The notes under the pieces: model-generated
Told to the model about the DNA's origin: nothing
Databases searched by the model: none
The model's input: the letters and a program-made list of their open reading frames with translations, nothing else
Translations under genes and position numbers: made by a program
Origin: an uncultured Acetatifactor sp.
Lineage (GTDB): Bacteria; Bacillota; Clostridia; Lachnospirales; Lachnospiraceae
Length of the DNA: 64,000 nt
Assembly: GCA_910585615.1 (NCBI GenBank)
Contig: CAJUFO010000002.1
Coordinates: 86,404 to 150,403, forward strand
Reading direction: 5' to 3'
Shown here: in pieces, positions 44,511 to 52,857 of the stretch
Position numbering within the stretch: position 1 is the stretch's first letter
How the letters are laid out: each line of letters starts with the position of its first letter

Positions 44511-45050
44511 TTAGCCGAAGTACCTCTTCAGCAGGCCTTCAAATGCCTTGCCGTGACGAGCCTCATCGCGTGCCATCTCGTGAACGGTGTCATGGATTGC
44601 GTCAAGGCCCAGCTCTTTGGCCCTCTTGGCCAAATCCGTCTTGCCGGCGGTAGCGCCGTTCTCGGCATCCACTCTCATCTCCAGATTCTTCTTGGTGGAG
44701 TCAGTCACCACCTCGCCCAGCAACTCGGCGAACTTGGCGGCATGCTCTGCCTCTTCGTAAGCGGCTTTCTCCCAGTACAGGCCGATTTCGGGATAGCCCT
44801 CTCTGTGGGCCACTCTTGCCATGGCAAGATACATGCCCACCTCGGAGCACTCGCCTTCGAAATTGGCGCGCAGGTCTTTCACGATATCCTCGCGAACGCC
44901 CTGGGCAACGCCTACCACATGCTCTGCAGCCCATGTCTTATCGGCAGACTGCGCTGTGAACTTCTCGGCGGGAGCGTGGCAGATAGGGCATTCAGCGGGC
45001 GGATTGTCGCCCTCGTGAACATAACCACATACTTGACATACATACTTCAT
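44511..45050 (-). CDS. Reverse rubrerythrin
   Basis: This 179-residue protein has the rubredoxin-like Fe site first (CQVCGYVH...CPICHAP) and the diiron four-helix domain after it (FEGECSEVGMYLAMARVA, AAYEEAEHAAKFAE, DEARHGKAFEGLL), the reverse of ordinary rubrerythrin. It reduces hydrogen peroxide, and in clostridia revRbr is controlled by PerR, which is encoded next door. RBS AGGAGAT. Confidence 0.95.
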   Translation of the reverse strand: MKYVCQVCGYVHEGDNPPAECPICHAPAEKFTAQSADKTWAAEHVVGVAQGVREDIVKDLRANFEGECSEVGMYLAMARVAHREGYPEIGLYWEKAAYEEAEHAAKFAELLGEVVTDSTKKNLEMRVDAENGATAGKTDLAKRAKELGLDAIHDTVHEMARDEARHGKAFEGLLKRYFG

Positions 45051-45176
45051 ACTGTTGATCTCCTTTTCTTATATAAAATATCTGGTAACCTGTGTCATGA
45101 ATCCGGCTCTTTATGTAAGCCCGGATTCCGGACCTGCCTGCGAAAAAGTCTGATTCACAGGCAAATCTATGTTTTC

Positions 45177-45236
45177 AGGCAAGCCTATATTTGTAGGCAA
45201 GCCTATATTGTAGGCAAGCCTATATTGTAGGCTTTG
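45177..45236. repeat. Tandem hairpin repeats between perR and reverse rubrerythrin
   Basis: The unit AAGCCTATATTGTAGGC (17 bp) is repeated head to tail about three times (starts at 45181, 45199, 45216), the last ending GGCTT. Each unit is itself an inverted repeat (AAGCCTA/TAGGCTT). Weaker relatives lie further on near 45150-45180. The array runs into the last codons of perR. Confidence 0.8.
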
Positions 45237-45612
45237 AGCAACGGCGGCAAATGCCGTAAAAATATGTCACATGTCCTGTTATATGTCCGTCGAACTGTGC
45301 GGCGGCCTTCTCCAGAACAGCACTGATGTCCTCCAGCTTCAGATCCACCACGCTGCCGCATCTCTCGCACAGCAGATGGTAATGGGGCGAGGTGTCGCCG
45401 TCGAAACGATCCACCCCGTCTCCCATGTTCAGCCGGCTGATTTCTCCGGCCTGGGCCAGGAGGGTGAGATTGCGGTATACCGTGCCGAGACTGATATTGG
45501 GGTTGTGCTGGCGGACGTTCCGATATATGACATCCGCAGTGGGATGATCTGTTCTGGTCATCAGGAATTCCTTTATGGAATCCCGCTGTCTGCTATGTTT
45601 CCTCGCAGCCAT
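45220..45612 (-). CDS. perR: Fur-family regulator, PerR-like
   Basis: This 130-residue winged-helix regulator has LGTVYRNLTLLAQAGEISR (recognition helix), the H/D metal site in FDGDTSPHYHLLCERCG and a structural zinc site CERC...CRRC. Position next to rubrerythrin and rubredoxin suggests PerR rather than Fur or Zur. PerR represses peroxide genes until its metal site is oxidised. The ATG at 45612 has GAGGAGAG upstream. Confidence 0.85.
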   Translation of the reverse strand: MAARKHSRQRDSIKEFLMTRTDHPTADVIYRNVRQHNPNISLGTVYRNLTLLAQAGEISRLNMGDGVDRFDGDTSPHYHLLCERCGSVVDLKLEDISAVLEKAAAQFDGHITGHVTYFYGICRRCSKPTI

Positions 45613-45657
45613 CCAACATCTCTCCTCAACACAATAATAGTAGCGATTACTGTTTTT

Positions 45658-45685
45658 ATTATAGTAGATTTTGGACAAAAGTCAA
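45658..45685 (-). promoter_or_regulatory. perR: Promoter of perR
   Basis: TTGACT and a perfect TATAAT are separated by 16 bases on the minus strand. The A+T-rich TATAATAAAAAC region downstream could hold a Per-type operator, which I could not confirm. Confidence 0.7.
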
Positions 45686-45726
45686 GCGGCGCCGCAAGAT
45701 TTTATATATGTTTTATAAATGGGCCT

Positions 45727-48366
45727 TTATACCAGCACCCGGTCCAGGCGGGTGCTCAGGCCGCATACGATTTCGTGGCTGATGGTACCGCATTGCTCCG
45801 CAATCTGTCCGGCTGTGATTTCTTCCTCCCGGTCGGCACCGATGACGACAGCGGAATCTCCTACCTGGACCTTCGGAATCCCTGTGACGTCCACGATGGT
45901 CTGATCCATGCAGATCCTGCCTACGATCGGTGCCCTCCGGCCATGAATCAGTACGCTGCCTCTGCCGCCTGAGAGTTGCCTGGGCAGACCGTCGCCGTAG
46001 CCGATTGAAATAGCCGCGATGCGCATATCCTGTCCGGCGGTGAAGGTAATGCCGTACCCGACGCCTTCGCCCGCATAGAGAGGCCGCAGGGATGTGACCT
46101 TCGCTTTCAGGGACAGGACGGGCTTCAGGGCATCCTTCCAGGGAGACATGTCGGCCTCATTGTTCAGGAGGCCGTAAAGGACGATGCCGGGCCGGACATA
46201 GTCGGCGGCCAGCTTTTGCTCTGCCATGGCGATCCGCCGCTCCGCGAAGCGCCTGGGCTGCCCTTCTTCCTGCTCCAGGCGCGGCCCCCCTCGGCCCTGA
46301 AGCAGATTCAGGATGCCGTAGCTGGCCAACAGATGGAGGCAGGGGCAGGGGCACCCTTCCTTCTCCAGGAAATCCACCACCTGATAGAAGGCCATGACCT
46401 GTGCTTTGGTAAAGGCTCTGTGCTCCGGCAGGGGCGAGTCGGAGGCGCACAGATGGGTGAAGAGCCCGTCAATGACGATATGCGGCAGGTCATAGACTGC
46501 CCTGATGTGGTCTGTGTCCTCGCAGCGTATACCCAGACGGTGCATGCCGGTATCGATGCCGATGTGGACATGGATGTCCGCTTCCGCCCGATCCAGCAGC
46601 CTGGCGTAGGGATAATCGATGACGGTCTGGGTCAGCCGGTAGCGGGCCAGCAGGGGGAAGTCCTCGGGGGGCGTATAGCCCAATATTAGGATTTCGCCCC
46701 GGATGTCCGCCTCCCGCAGCTCTATGGCCTCTCCGATGCTGGCCACGCAGAATGCGTCCACGCCCAGCGCGTTCAGCTGTCTGGAAATCAGGACGGCCCC
46801 ATGGCCGTATCCCTGAGCCTTGACGGCGGGCATCAGGCGGCAGCCCTGAGGAAGCCGTGCGCGCAGTGCGTCCACATTGTGGGCCAGCGCCCGGGTGTCC
46901 ACCTCGATCCAGGCCCGGGAGGCGGGGGAAGCCCTGTGCAGGGGATCTGCCGCCTCTCTGTACCCGGCATGGCTCTCGGATTGCTCCTCCGGGAAATCCT
47001 CCTCTGTGGCATAGCCGCCGGATTCCATATCTTCCGCAGCGCCCTCATCCGGACCGTCCGTCAGGGGGATCCCGTCACTGAGACCGGCCTCCTCCAGATA
47101 AGCTTCCTCATAGGCATCCTCCGCCTCCTGAGAGTAATCGTAATTGAGCTCATCTTCACATGCTATATCGGACTCCCCTTCCGCCATATCTCCCATATTG
47201 TCCCAGTCGCTGTCCCAATCGTCCTCCGCGCCCTCCTCCGTCCATGCGCCGTCGGAAGCCTCAGGCCGCCTTCTGCTCTGGCCGCGGGCTGCAGGGCCCG
47301 TTTCCCCGGCGGACTGGCGGCGGGCTTTTAACATGCTCTGGAGCCAGACCATGGCGAAGGCGGCGGCCACGGACAGGATAGACACTGCCAGGTAATGGAC
47401 GAGACTGTTGTCCACCAGCAGCCCCGTCAGGCCCAGGGGCTTCGCGATGCCTCTGACCACCACGATGAAGGCCGGGTGCAGCACGTAGATCCAGGTGGAG
47501 GCTGTCCGGAAGGCCCTGTCGGATTTCACCGGGATGCACAGCAGGAACCGGTACAGGAAGAACATGACAGGAACCAGCAGCAGGTACATGCTGTCGTGGC
47601 GCTGGAACTGGAAATGCCGCAGCAGGAACGCCTCCCCGGTCATCAGGGCAAAGGACAGCGCGAAGAGGGAGCAGAGGAACAGCCGCTTTTCGGAGAGTTC
47701 CCCGCCGTCCTTGCCCTGGGCCGCCCCTGCCATCCAGGCTCCCAGCACCAGGAACAGGGGCGCGAGGAACAGCCCGTTCCGGGTGTAGGAGGAAATCTGG
47801 AACAGGAACCCGTAGAAGGTCTCCAGCGCGGGCACCTTCTCCACCAGCCCGTAATAGCTGTCGCCCAACAGGCCAATTACATACAGCACGGCGGATACGG
47901 CCGTCATGGCCCCCAGGCTCAGGAACCTGCTCAGCAGGTACACCAGCGCCACTCCCATGATGCATGCCGGGAAGTACCACAGATGGTAAAAGGTGCCGTC
48001 AAAGAAGAGCATGCGCAGCATAATGCCGACAGACATGTCTTTGTAATGCCCTGCATAGATGCCCACCGGCAGGTACAGGATGATGCAGAACAGATAGAGC
48101 ATGGAAGTCTTGGCAAGAAATTTACGGAACCGCACCATGCTTTTCGTGGAGGGCGCAGCCTTGCCCGACGGCAGGAAGCCCGCCACCACGAAATGCCCTG
48201 TCACCATAAAGAAGAAAGGCACGGCGATTCGCGCCAGCACCCTGGTGAGAAAAAAATCCGCCCCTTCATGGAATGTGTCCAGGGGCGAGGTATGGATAGC
48301 GATGACTGCCAGGGCGGCAATGATCCGAAATCTGTCCAGCCAGCCGTAATTGGGTTTCGTCCGCAT
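45727..48366 (-). CDS. vanT: VanT-type serine/alanine racemase, membrane fusion protein
   Basis: VanT makes D-Ser from L-Ser for D-Ala-D-Ser peptidoglycan. The 879-residue protein has an N-terminal acyltransferase-3-like membrane domain (about ten segments, residues 1-345), thought to bring in L-Ser, and a C-terminal PLP racemase (from about 490) with the Lys in MPAVKAQGYGHGAV and the catalytic Tyr in SIGYGDGLPR. A long acidic linker of about 140 residues joins them, which is longer than in the VanT I recall (about 700). Its ribosome-binding site GGAGG lies inside the end of vanXY, so the two are coupled. Confidence 0.92.
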   Translation of the reverse strand: MRTKPNYGWLDRFRIIAALAVIAIHTSPLDTFHEGADFFLTRVLARIAVPFFFMVTGHFVVAGFLPSGKAAPSTKSMVRFRKFLAKTSMLYLFCIILYLPVGIYAGHYKDMSVGIMLRMLFFDGTFYHLWYFPACIMGVALVYLLSRFLSLGAMTAVSAVLYVIGLLGDSYYGLVEKVPALETFYGFLFQISSYTRNGLFLAPLFLVLGAWMAGAAQGKDGGELSEKRLFLCSLFALSFALMTGEAFLLRHFQFQRHDSMYLLLVPVMFFLYRFLLCIPVKSDRAFRTASTWIYVLHPAFIVVVRGIAKPLGLTGLLVDNSLVHYLAVSILSVAAAFAMVWLQSMLKARRQSAGETGPAARGQSRRRPEASDGAWTEEGAEDDWDSDWDNMGDMAEGESDIACEDELNYDYSQEAEDAYEEAYLEEAGLSDGIPLTDGPDEGAAEDMESGGYATEEDFPEEQSESHAGYREAADPLHRASPASRAWIEVDTRALAHNVDALRARLPQGCRLMPAVKAQGYGHGAVLISRQLNALGVDAFCVASIGEAIELREADIRGEILILGYTPPEDFPLLARYRLTQTVIDYPYARLLDRAEADIHVHIGIDTGMHRLGIRCEDTDHIRAVYDLPHIVIDGLFTHLCASDSPLPEHRAFTKAQVMAFYQVVDFLEKEGCPCPCLHLLASYGILNLLQGRGGPRLEQEEGQPRRFAERRIAMAEQKLAADYVRPGIVLYGLLNNEADMSPWKDALKPVLSLKAKVTSLRPLYAGEGVGYGITFTAGQDMRIAAISIGYGDGLPRQLSGGRGSVLIHGRRAPIVGRICMDQTIVDVTGIPKVQVGDSAVVIGADREEEITAGQIAEQCGTISHEIVCGLSTRLDRVLV

Positions 48367-48370
48367 CTGT

Positions 48371-49123
48371 CTACCTCCATTCTGTCAAAATAAAGCCGTC
48401 CGCATTGTTGCCGGACAGAGACCAGGACGCCTCTTCCGGCAGCTCCAGGGTAACCGGCTCCGGCCCTGCTTCGATATAGGAAATGCGGGCCTTCCGCCCG
48501 TCATCCGCCGTGAAGCCCAGGCCCTCTCCTCTGTAAGGATATTGTCTTAGATAATCTATGTATTCCTCCAGGGCCATATTCCGGCTCTGGATGATTGCGG
48601 CATGGGGCGTTCCCACATAGCGGAAGTGCCAGGGTTCATGGCCGATGCCGGTAATGCCTTCCTTCCCCTCCGGGTAGCGCAGGATGAAGCCGTAGCCCGC
48701 GGCGCCTTTGCGGAAGTCCCCGCAGGGACCGGTATAGGGGAAGTCCGGGCGGATGAAGTCGATTTGCTCCCGCTTTGCCCCCAGGTCGATGGCCAGGCCA
48801 GTCTGGTGCTCGCTGTGCCCCGGCAGGGCCACATAGGTGCGGGTGAACTCCGGGCCGTTCTCCCGGAGGCTGCCGTCCCAGATTTCCTGCTGCTCCCTCC
48901 GGGAGCGCCAGGCGCTGACAAAGGCGATATGCCGCCAGCCGTCTATCTCGTCCATCAGGCGTGCCAGCGCTTCGGCGGCGGGGCGCCTGAGCAGGACGGC
49001 GGGGGCGGATTCCGCCACAGGGGCCAGGTCCGCCGCCGCGCTTTCATGGAGGGCATGGGACTGATTCACCAGAATCAGGTCGCCCCTGTGTATGTCGTCG
49101 TGAGTCAAGGACAAGGTCTTCAT
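48371..49123 (-). CDS. vanXY: VanXY-type D,D-dipeptidase/D,D-carboxypeptidase
   Basis: VanXY removes D-Ala-D-Ala dipeptides and terminal D-Ala from precursors so that only D-Ala-D-Ser ends remain. The 250-residue protein has the zinc motifs SEHQTGLAIDLG (SxHxxGxAxD) and HEPWHFRYVG (ExxH), and AFVSAWRSRREQQEIW, all close to my memory of VanXY of the VanG operon. The ATG at 49123 follows AAAGGGAG. A longer same-strand frame reaching 50116 is an artefact over the ligase gene. Confidence 0.93.
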   Translation of the reverse strand: MKTLSLTHDDIHRGDLILVNQSHALHESAAADLAPVAESAPAVLLRRPAAEALARLMDEIDGWRHIAFVSAWRSRREQQEIWDGSLRENGPEFTRTYVALPGHSEHQTGLAIDLGAKREQIDFIRPDFPYTGPCGDFRKGAAGYGFILRYPEGKEGITGIGHEPWHFRYVGTPHAAIIQSRNMALEEYIDYLRQYPYRGEGLGFTADDGRKARISYIEAGPEPVTLELPEEASWSLSGNNADGFILTEWR

Positions 49124-49200
49124 AATAACTCCCTTTGCGGATCGGTTCCGTGAAAGGACGCCGCGGCAGCCCTGCAGCCGCCCGGAATCCGTGTCTAGCG

Positions 49201-50259
49201 CTACGCCCGGGCCGCGTCCAGGCCCAGCTCCAGAATCCGGGAGATTACTTCCCGGAAAGGAATCCCGGCGGCTTTCATCATGCCGGGATAGCGGCTGTGC
49301 TCCGTGAAGCCGGGGATGGTATTCACCTCGTTGAAGACAACCTCGCCTTCCGGCGTCAGGAACATGTCCACCCTTGCGAAGCCCGCGCAGCCCAGGGCCC
49401 TGTAGATGCGCTTGGCGGTCTCCTTGATCTCCGCGGCCTTGGCCGGGTCTATCCTGGCGGGTACGTGGATGGCGGAGGTCTTCAGGGTGTATTTTTCCGT
49501 AAAGTCGAAGAAGCCGCCGGAGAGCTCTATCTCGTCCACCTCGCCGGTGATCAGGTCCCTGTTGCCCAGCACGGCGCAGCCCACCTCGAAGCCGGGGATG
49601 TTCTCCTCCAGGAGCACCTGGCTGTCGTAACGGAAGGCCAGGGCCACCGCCGGGGCAAGCTGCTCCCTGCCGGAGACCTTGGTGACGCCGTAGGAGGAAC
49701 CTGCCTTCACGGGCTTCACATAGACGGGATAGCCGATTTTCTCCGCGAAGCGCTCCATCTCCTCCGCGGCGGTATCCGGATCCATCACCAGGTGCATGGG
49801 CACCCGCACGCCCTCCAGGCTCACCAGCCTGTGGGCCCTGTCCTTGTCCATCCCCAGGGCGGAGGCCAAAGTGCCGCAGCCCGCGATGGGGATGCCGGAG
49901 AGCTCCAGCAGGCCCTGCAGGGTGCCGTCCTCGCCGTTGCCGCCGTGGAGCACCGGGAAGGCGATGTCCAGGGGTACGCGGGATACGCCCTCCTTCCCCA
50001 GCAATAGCAGGCAGTTCTCGCCCCGGTTGGGGGAGAGGACCGCGGGGGTGCAGTCCGCGGGGTTCTGCCAGGTGTCGTCCAGCAGCCTGTCCACGGGGCC
50101 CGCGTAATGGAACCATTCTCCCTTCTGGGAGATGCCAATCAGCACGGGCTCGTACTTTTCTCTGTCCAGGTTCAGGATCACCCCGGAAGCCGAGGACAGG
50201 GAGACGCTGTACTCCGGGGAGCAGCCCCCGAAGAAGATGCCTACATTTATTTTTTTCAT
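49201..50259 (-). CDS. vanG: D-alanine-D-serine ligase, VanG type
   Basis: This ATP-grasp ligase makes D-Ala-D-Ser, which lowers vancomycin affinity. The 352-residue protein has FFGGCSPEYSVSLSSASGV, FPVLHGGNGEDGTLQGLLEL, KPVKAGSSYGVTKV, the EKYTLKTSAIHVPARI loop and FNEVNTIPGFTEHSRYP. The EKY triad in place of the EKYKL-type Ala motif agrees with the Ser-specific VanG branch, which I recall as very similar. The ATG at 50259 is chosen because AAAAGG lies at a proper distance. It leads the vanG-vanXY-vanT operon. Confidence 0.92.
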   Translation of the reverse strand: MKKINVGIFFGGCSPEYSVSLSSASGVILNLDREKYEPVLIGISQKGEWFHYAGPVDRLLDDTWQNPADCTPAVLSPNRGENCLLLLGKEGVSRVPLDIAFPVLHGGNGEDGTLQGLLELSGIPIAGCGTLASALGMDKDRAHRLVSLEGVRVPMHLVMDPDTAAEEMERFAEKIGYPVYVKPVKAGSSYGVTKVSGREQLAPAVALAFRYDSQVLLEENIPGFEVGCAVLGNRDLITGEVDEIELSGGFFDFTEKYTLKTSAIHVPARIDPAKAAEIKETAKRIYRALGCAGFARVDMFLTPEGEVVFNEVNTIPGFTEHSRYPGMMKAAGIPFREVISRILELGLDAARA

Positions 50260-50514
50260 CGTAATGACCATCCTTTTCTTTGATTCTATGTTTTTGACCA
50301 TATAAGAAATATCCTACAACTAAAGGGCGGAAAAGTAAATAGCGGGAAGATTAAGATTTTTTTAATGATATTATTTTTCTTATTTTACACTTTCCTGAGA
50401 AAAATATGATATAGTAGTGCTGATAAGTTGTAAATGGCAGGGGGAAGACTGTCCGGGTGGGGCAGCCTTCCGGGCCTGTACCGATTTGGCGTAACGGGCA
50501 GAAGGGAGCTGGCG
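50260..50514. promoter_or_regulatory. Divergent control region of the vanG and vanS operons
   Basis: This 255-bp, A+T-rich gap separates the resistance genes from the regulators. Weak promoter-like pairs exist both ways (for example TTTACA followed after 17 bases by TGATAT toward vanS), but none is strong, as expected for an activator-dependent VanR system. No clear VanR box could be fixed by eye. Confidence 0.5.
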
Positions 50515-51996
50515 ATGAAATTCAGGACGCGGCTGCGGGTCACATTCATAATCATCATAGTCCTGCCGTTGATTCTGACGGCGCTGGCATTCTGCGGGAT
50601 CGGGCTGTATCTGATGAACGCCCAGAAAGGCTTTCCTATCGTGCGGCTGGACTACAGCACCATGACAGAGAACATGCGCCAGGTGGCGGACGCCACGGAC
50701 GGGGTGTTCTTTGAGCTGAAGGAGCAGATAGAGACGGATCCGGCCAGGCTGGCGGACGTGGAGTACCTGGACAGGGTCAGCGCCCGGATTCCCCAAAAGA
50801 CCACGTACATCATCGTTCGCAAGGACGACGCTCTCTATTACGCCGGGAACCCCGAGGCGGCGGAGGCAATCTTCCAGAGCCTGCCGGGCTACGGGGAGCG
50901 GGACGCCACGGAGAGCACAGGCATCTACTATGACGAGATGGACAAATTCGTGAAGCAATTGGACTTCCCCTTTCCGGACGGCAGCAGGGGGAGCGCCTTT
51001 GTGGTCACCAAGGTGAATTCCCTGATTTCCAAAAAGCTGCTGGTGGACATGTTCATCGCGATCTTCCTGATTCTGATTTTTACCAGCGTGGTGCTGACCA
51101 GGTGGATCCGCAGGGGGGTGTTCAATCCCATAGGCGAGCTGAACGTGGCCATGCGCAAGATCAAGGAGGGGAATTTCGATTACGCCCTGCGGACGGACAT
51201 CAAGGGAGAAATCGGGGATTTATACCGCAATTACGAGGACATGCGCCTGCGGCTGAAGGAGACCACGGAGGAGAGCCAGGCCAGCGAGAAGCAGAACAGG
51301 GAGCTGGTCAGCAATATCTCCCACGACCTGAAGACCCCCATCACTGCCATCAAGGGGTACGTGGAGGGCATCATGGACGGCGTGGCGGTGACGCCGGAGA
51401 AGATGGACAAATACATCAAGACCATTTACAACAAGGCCAACGACATGGAGCGGCTGATCAATGAGCTGACCTACTACTCGGGCATTGACAACAATAGGAT
51501 TCCGTATAACTTCCATCGGATAAACGTAGCCGACTATTTCGGGGACTGTGTGGAGGAGGTGGGGCTGGACCTGGAGCAGAGGAGCATCAAGCTGAACTAC
51601 TCCAACCTGGTGCAGCCGGACACCATCATCATCGCGGATCCGGAGCAGATGAAGAAGGTCATCAATAATATCATCAGCAACAGCGTAAAATACATGGATA
51701 AGCCCCGGGGGGCAATCGACATCCGAATCCTGGACGAGACGGAGTCCATCCGCATCGAAATCGAGGACAATGGCAAGGGCATCGCCCAGAAGGACCTGCC
51801 GAAGATATTCGAGCGGTTCTACCGCACGGACGCTTCCCGGAACTCGGCCCAGGGGGGCAGCGGCATCGGCCTGTCCATCGTGCGGAAGATCATCGAGGAC
51901 CACGGCGGCTATATCTGGGCCACCAGCAGGGAGGGCGAGGGCACCTGCATCCATTTCGTGCTCCGGAAGTACATCGAGCTGCAGGATGACAAATAG
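50515..51996 (+). CDS. vanS: Sensor histidine kinase, probable VanS
   Basis: This 493-residue kinase has two membrane segments (about 10-33 and 180-202), an outer sensing domain, a HAMP linker, HisKA with NISHDLKTPITAIKGYVEG (phospho-His) and an ATPase with NNIISNSVKYMD, DNGKGI and GGSGIGLSIVRKI. Its position beside vanG suggests it senses glycopeptide or wall stress. The ATG at 50515 has GAAGGGAG; a longer frame from 50434 does not. The sequence alone does not show that it detects vancomycin. Confidence 0.85.
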   Translation: MKFRTRLRVTFIIIIVLPLILTALAFCGIGLYLMNAQKGFPIVRLDYSTMTENMRQVADATDGVFFELKEQIETDPARLADVEYLDRVSARIPQKTTYIIVRKDDALYYAGNPEAAEAIFQSLPGYGERDATESTGIYYDEMDKFVKQLDFPFPDGSRGSAFVVTKVNSLISKKLLVDMFIAIFLILIFTSVVLTRWIRRGVFNPIGELNVAMRKIKEGNFDYALRTDIKGEIGDLYRNYEDMRLRLKETTEESQASEKQNRELVSNISHDLKTPITAIKGYVEGIMDGVAVTPEKMDKYIKTIYNKANDMERLINELTYYSGIDNNRIPYNFHRINVADYFGDCVEEVGLDLEQRSIKLNYSNLVQPDTIIIADPEQMKKVINNIISNSVKYMDKPRGAIDIRILDETESIRIEIEDNGKGIAQKDLPKIFERFYRTDASRNSAQGGSGIGLSIVRKIIEDHGGYIWATSREGEGTCIHFVLRKYIELQDDK

Positions 51997-52071
51997 GATT
52001 CATGGGATTCACGTGACGGAAGCAAAATCGGCATAAGACATATAATCAGCATGAGAAAGGGCGGACGGAAT

Positions 52072-52764
52072 ATGAGCAGGATATTGATCGTAGAGGATGA
52101 GGTGGCGATTGCGGATCTGGAGAAGGATTATCTGGAGCTGAGCGATTTCCAGGTGGACATCTGCAACAGCGGGGACGAGGGGCTGGACATGGCCCTGAAG
52201 GGGGATTACAACCTTGTAATCCTCGATTTGATGTTGCCGGGCATGGACGGCTTCGAGGTGTGCCGCAAAATCAGGGAGGAGAAGAACATCCCCATCTTGA
52301 TGGTATCGGCAAAGAAGGACGACATCGACAAAATCAGGGGGCTGGGCCTGGGGGCGGACGATTATATGACCAAGCCCTTCAGCCCAAGCGAATTAGTGGC
52401 CAGGGTAAAGGCCCATATGGCCCGGTACGAGCGGCTGGTGGGCACCAACCAGAAGCCTCAGAACGACATCGTGGAGATCCGGGGCATCCGCATCGACAAG
52501 ACGGCGCGCCGCGTCTATGTGAACGGCGAGGAGAGGACGTTCACCACCAAGGAGTTTGACCTGCTGACCTTCCTGGCGGAGAACCCCAATCATGTGTACA
52601 CCAAGGAGGAGCTGTTCCGAGAAATCTGGGACATGGATTCCATCGGCGACATCGCCACGGTGACGGTACACATCAAGAAGATTCGGGAGAAGATAGAGAA
52701 GGACACGGCGAAGCCCCAGTATATCGAGACGATATGGGGGGTGGGGTACAGATTCAAAGTGTGA
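52072..52764 (+). CDS. vanR: OmpR-family response regulator, probable VanR
   Basis: This 230-residue regulator has the receiver acidic pocket VEDEVA, phospho-Asp in VILDLMLPGMDG, Lys in MTKPFSPSE and a winged-helix output domain (EFDLLTFLAENPNHVYTKEEL and VTVHIKKIREKI). It would activate the divergent vanG operon when phosphorylated by VanS. The gene order is vanS then vanR, opposite to most van operons. The ATG at 52072 follows AAAGGGCGG. Confidence 0.86.
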   Translation: MSRILIVEDEVAIADLEKDYLELSDFQVDICNSGDEGLDMALKGDYNLVILDLMLPGMDGFEVCRKIREEKNIPILMVSAKKDDIDKIRGLGLGADDYMTKPFSPSELVARVKAHMARYERLVGTNQKPQNDIVEIRGIRIDKTARRVYVNGEERTFTTKEFDLLTFLAENPNHVYTKEELFREIWDMDSIGDIATVTVHIKKIREKIEKDTAKPQYIETIWGVGYRFKV

Positions 52765-52857
52765 GAAGGATGCACATAGTGCGGGCATTCTTCCAAACGC
52801 GTCCTTTGCGCTTTGCTTGCACCAGCGTGACAATGGCTGTTTTGGAGGAGAGGGGAT

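Noticed and set aside
48371..50116. A 581-codon minus-strand frame joining vanXY to a long upstream extension
   Set aside because: The upstream part is the vanG ligase read in another frame (Arg/Gly/Pro-rich); vanXY has its own ATG and ribosome-binding site at 49123.
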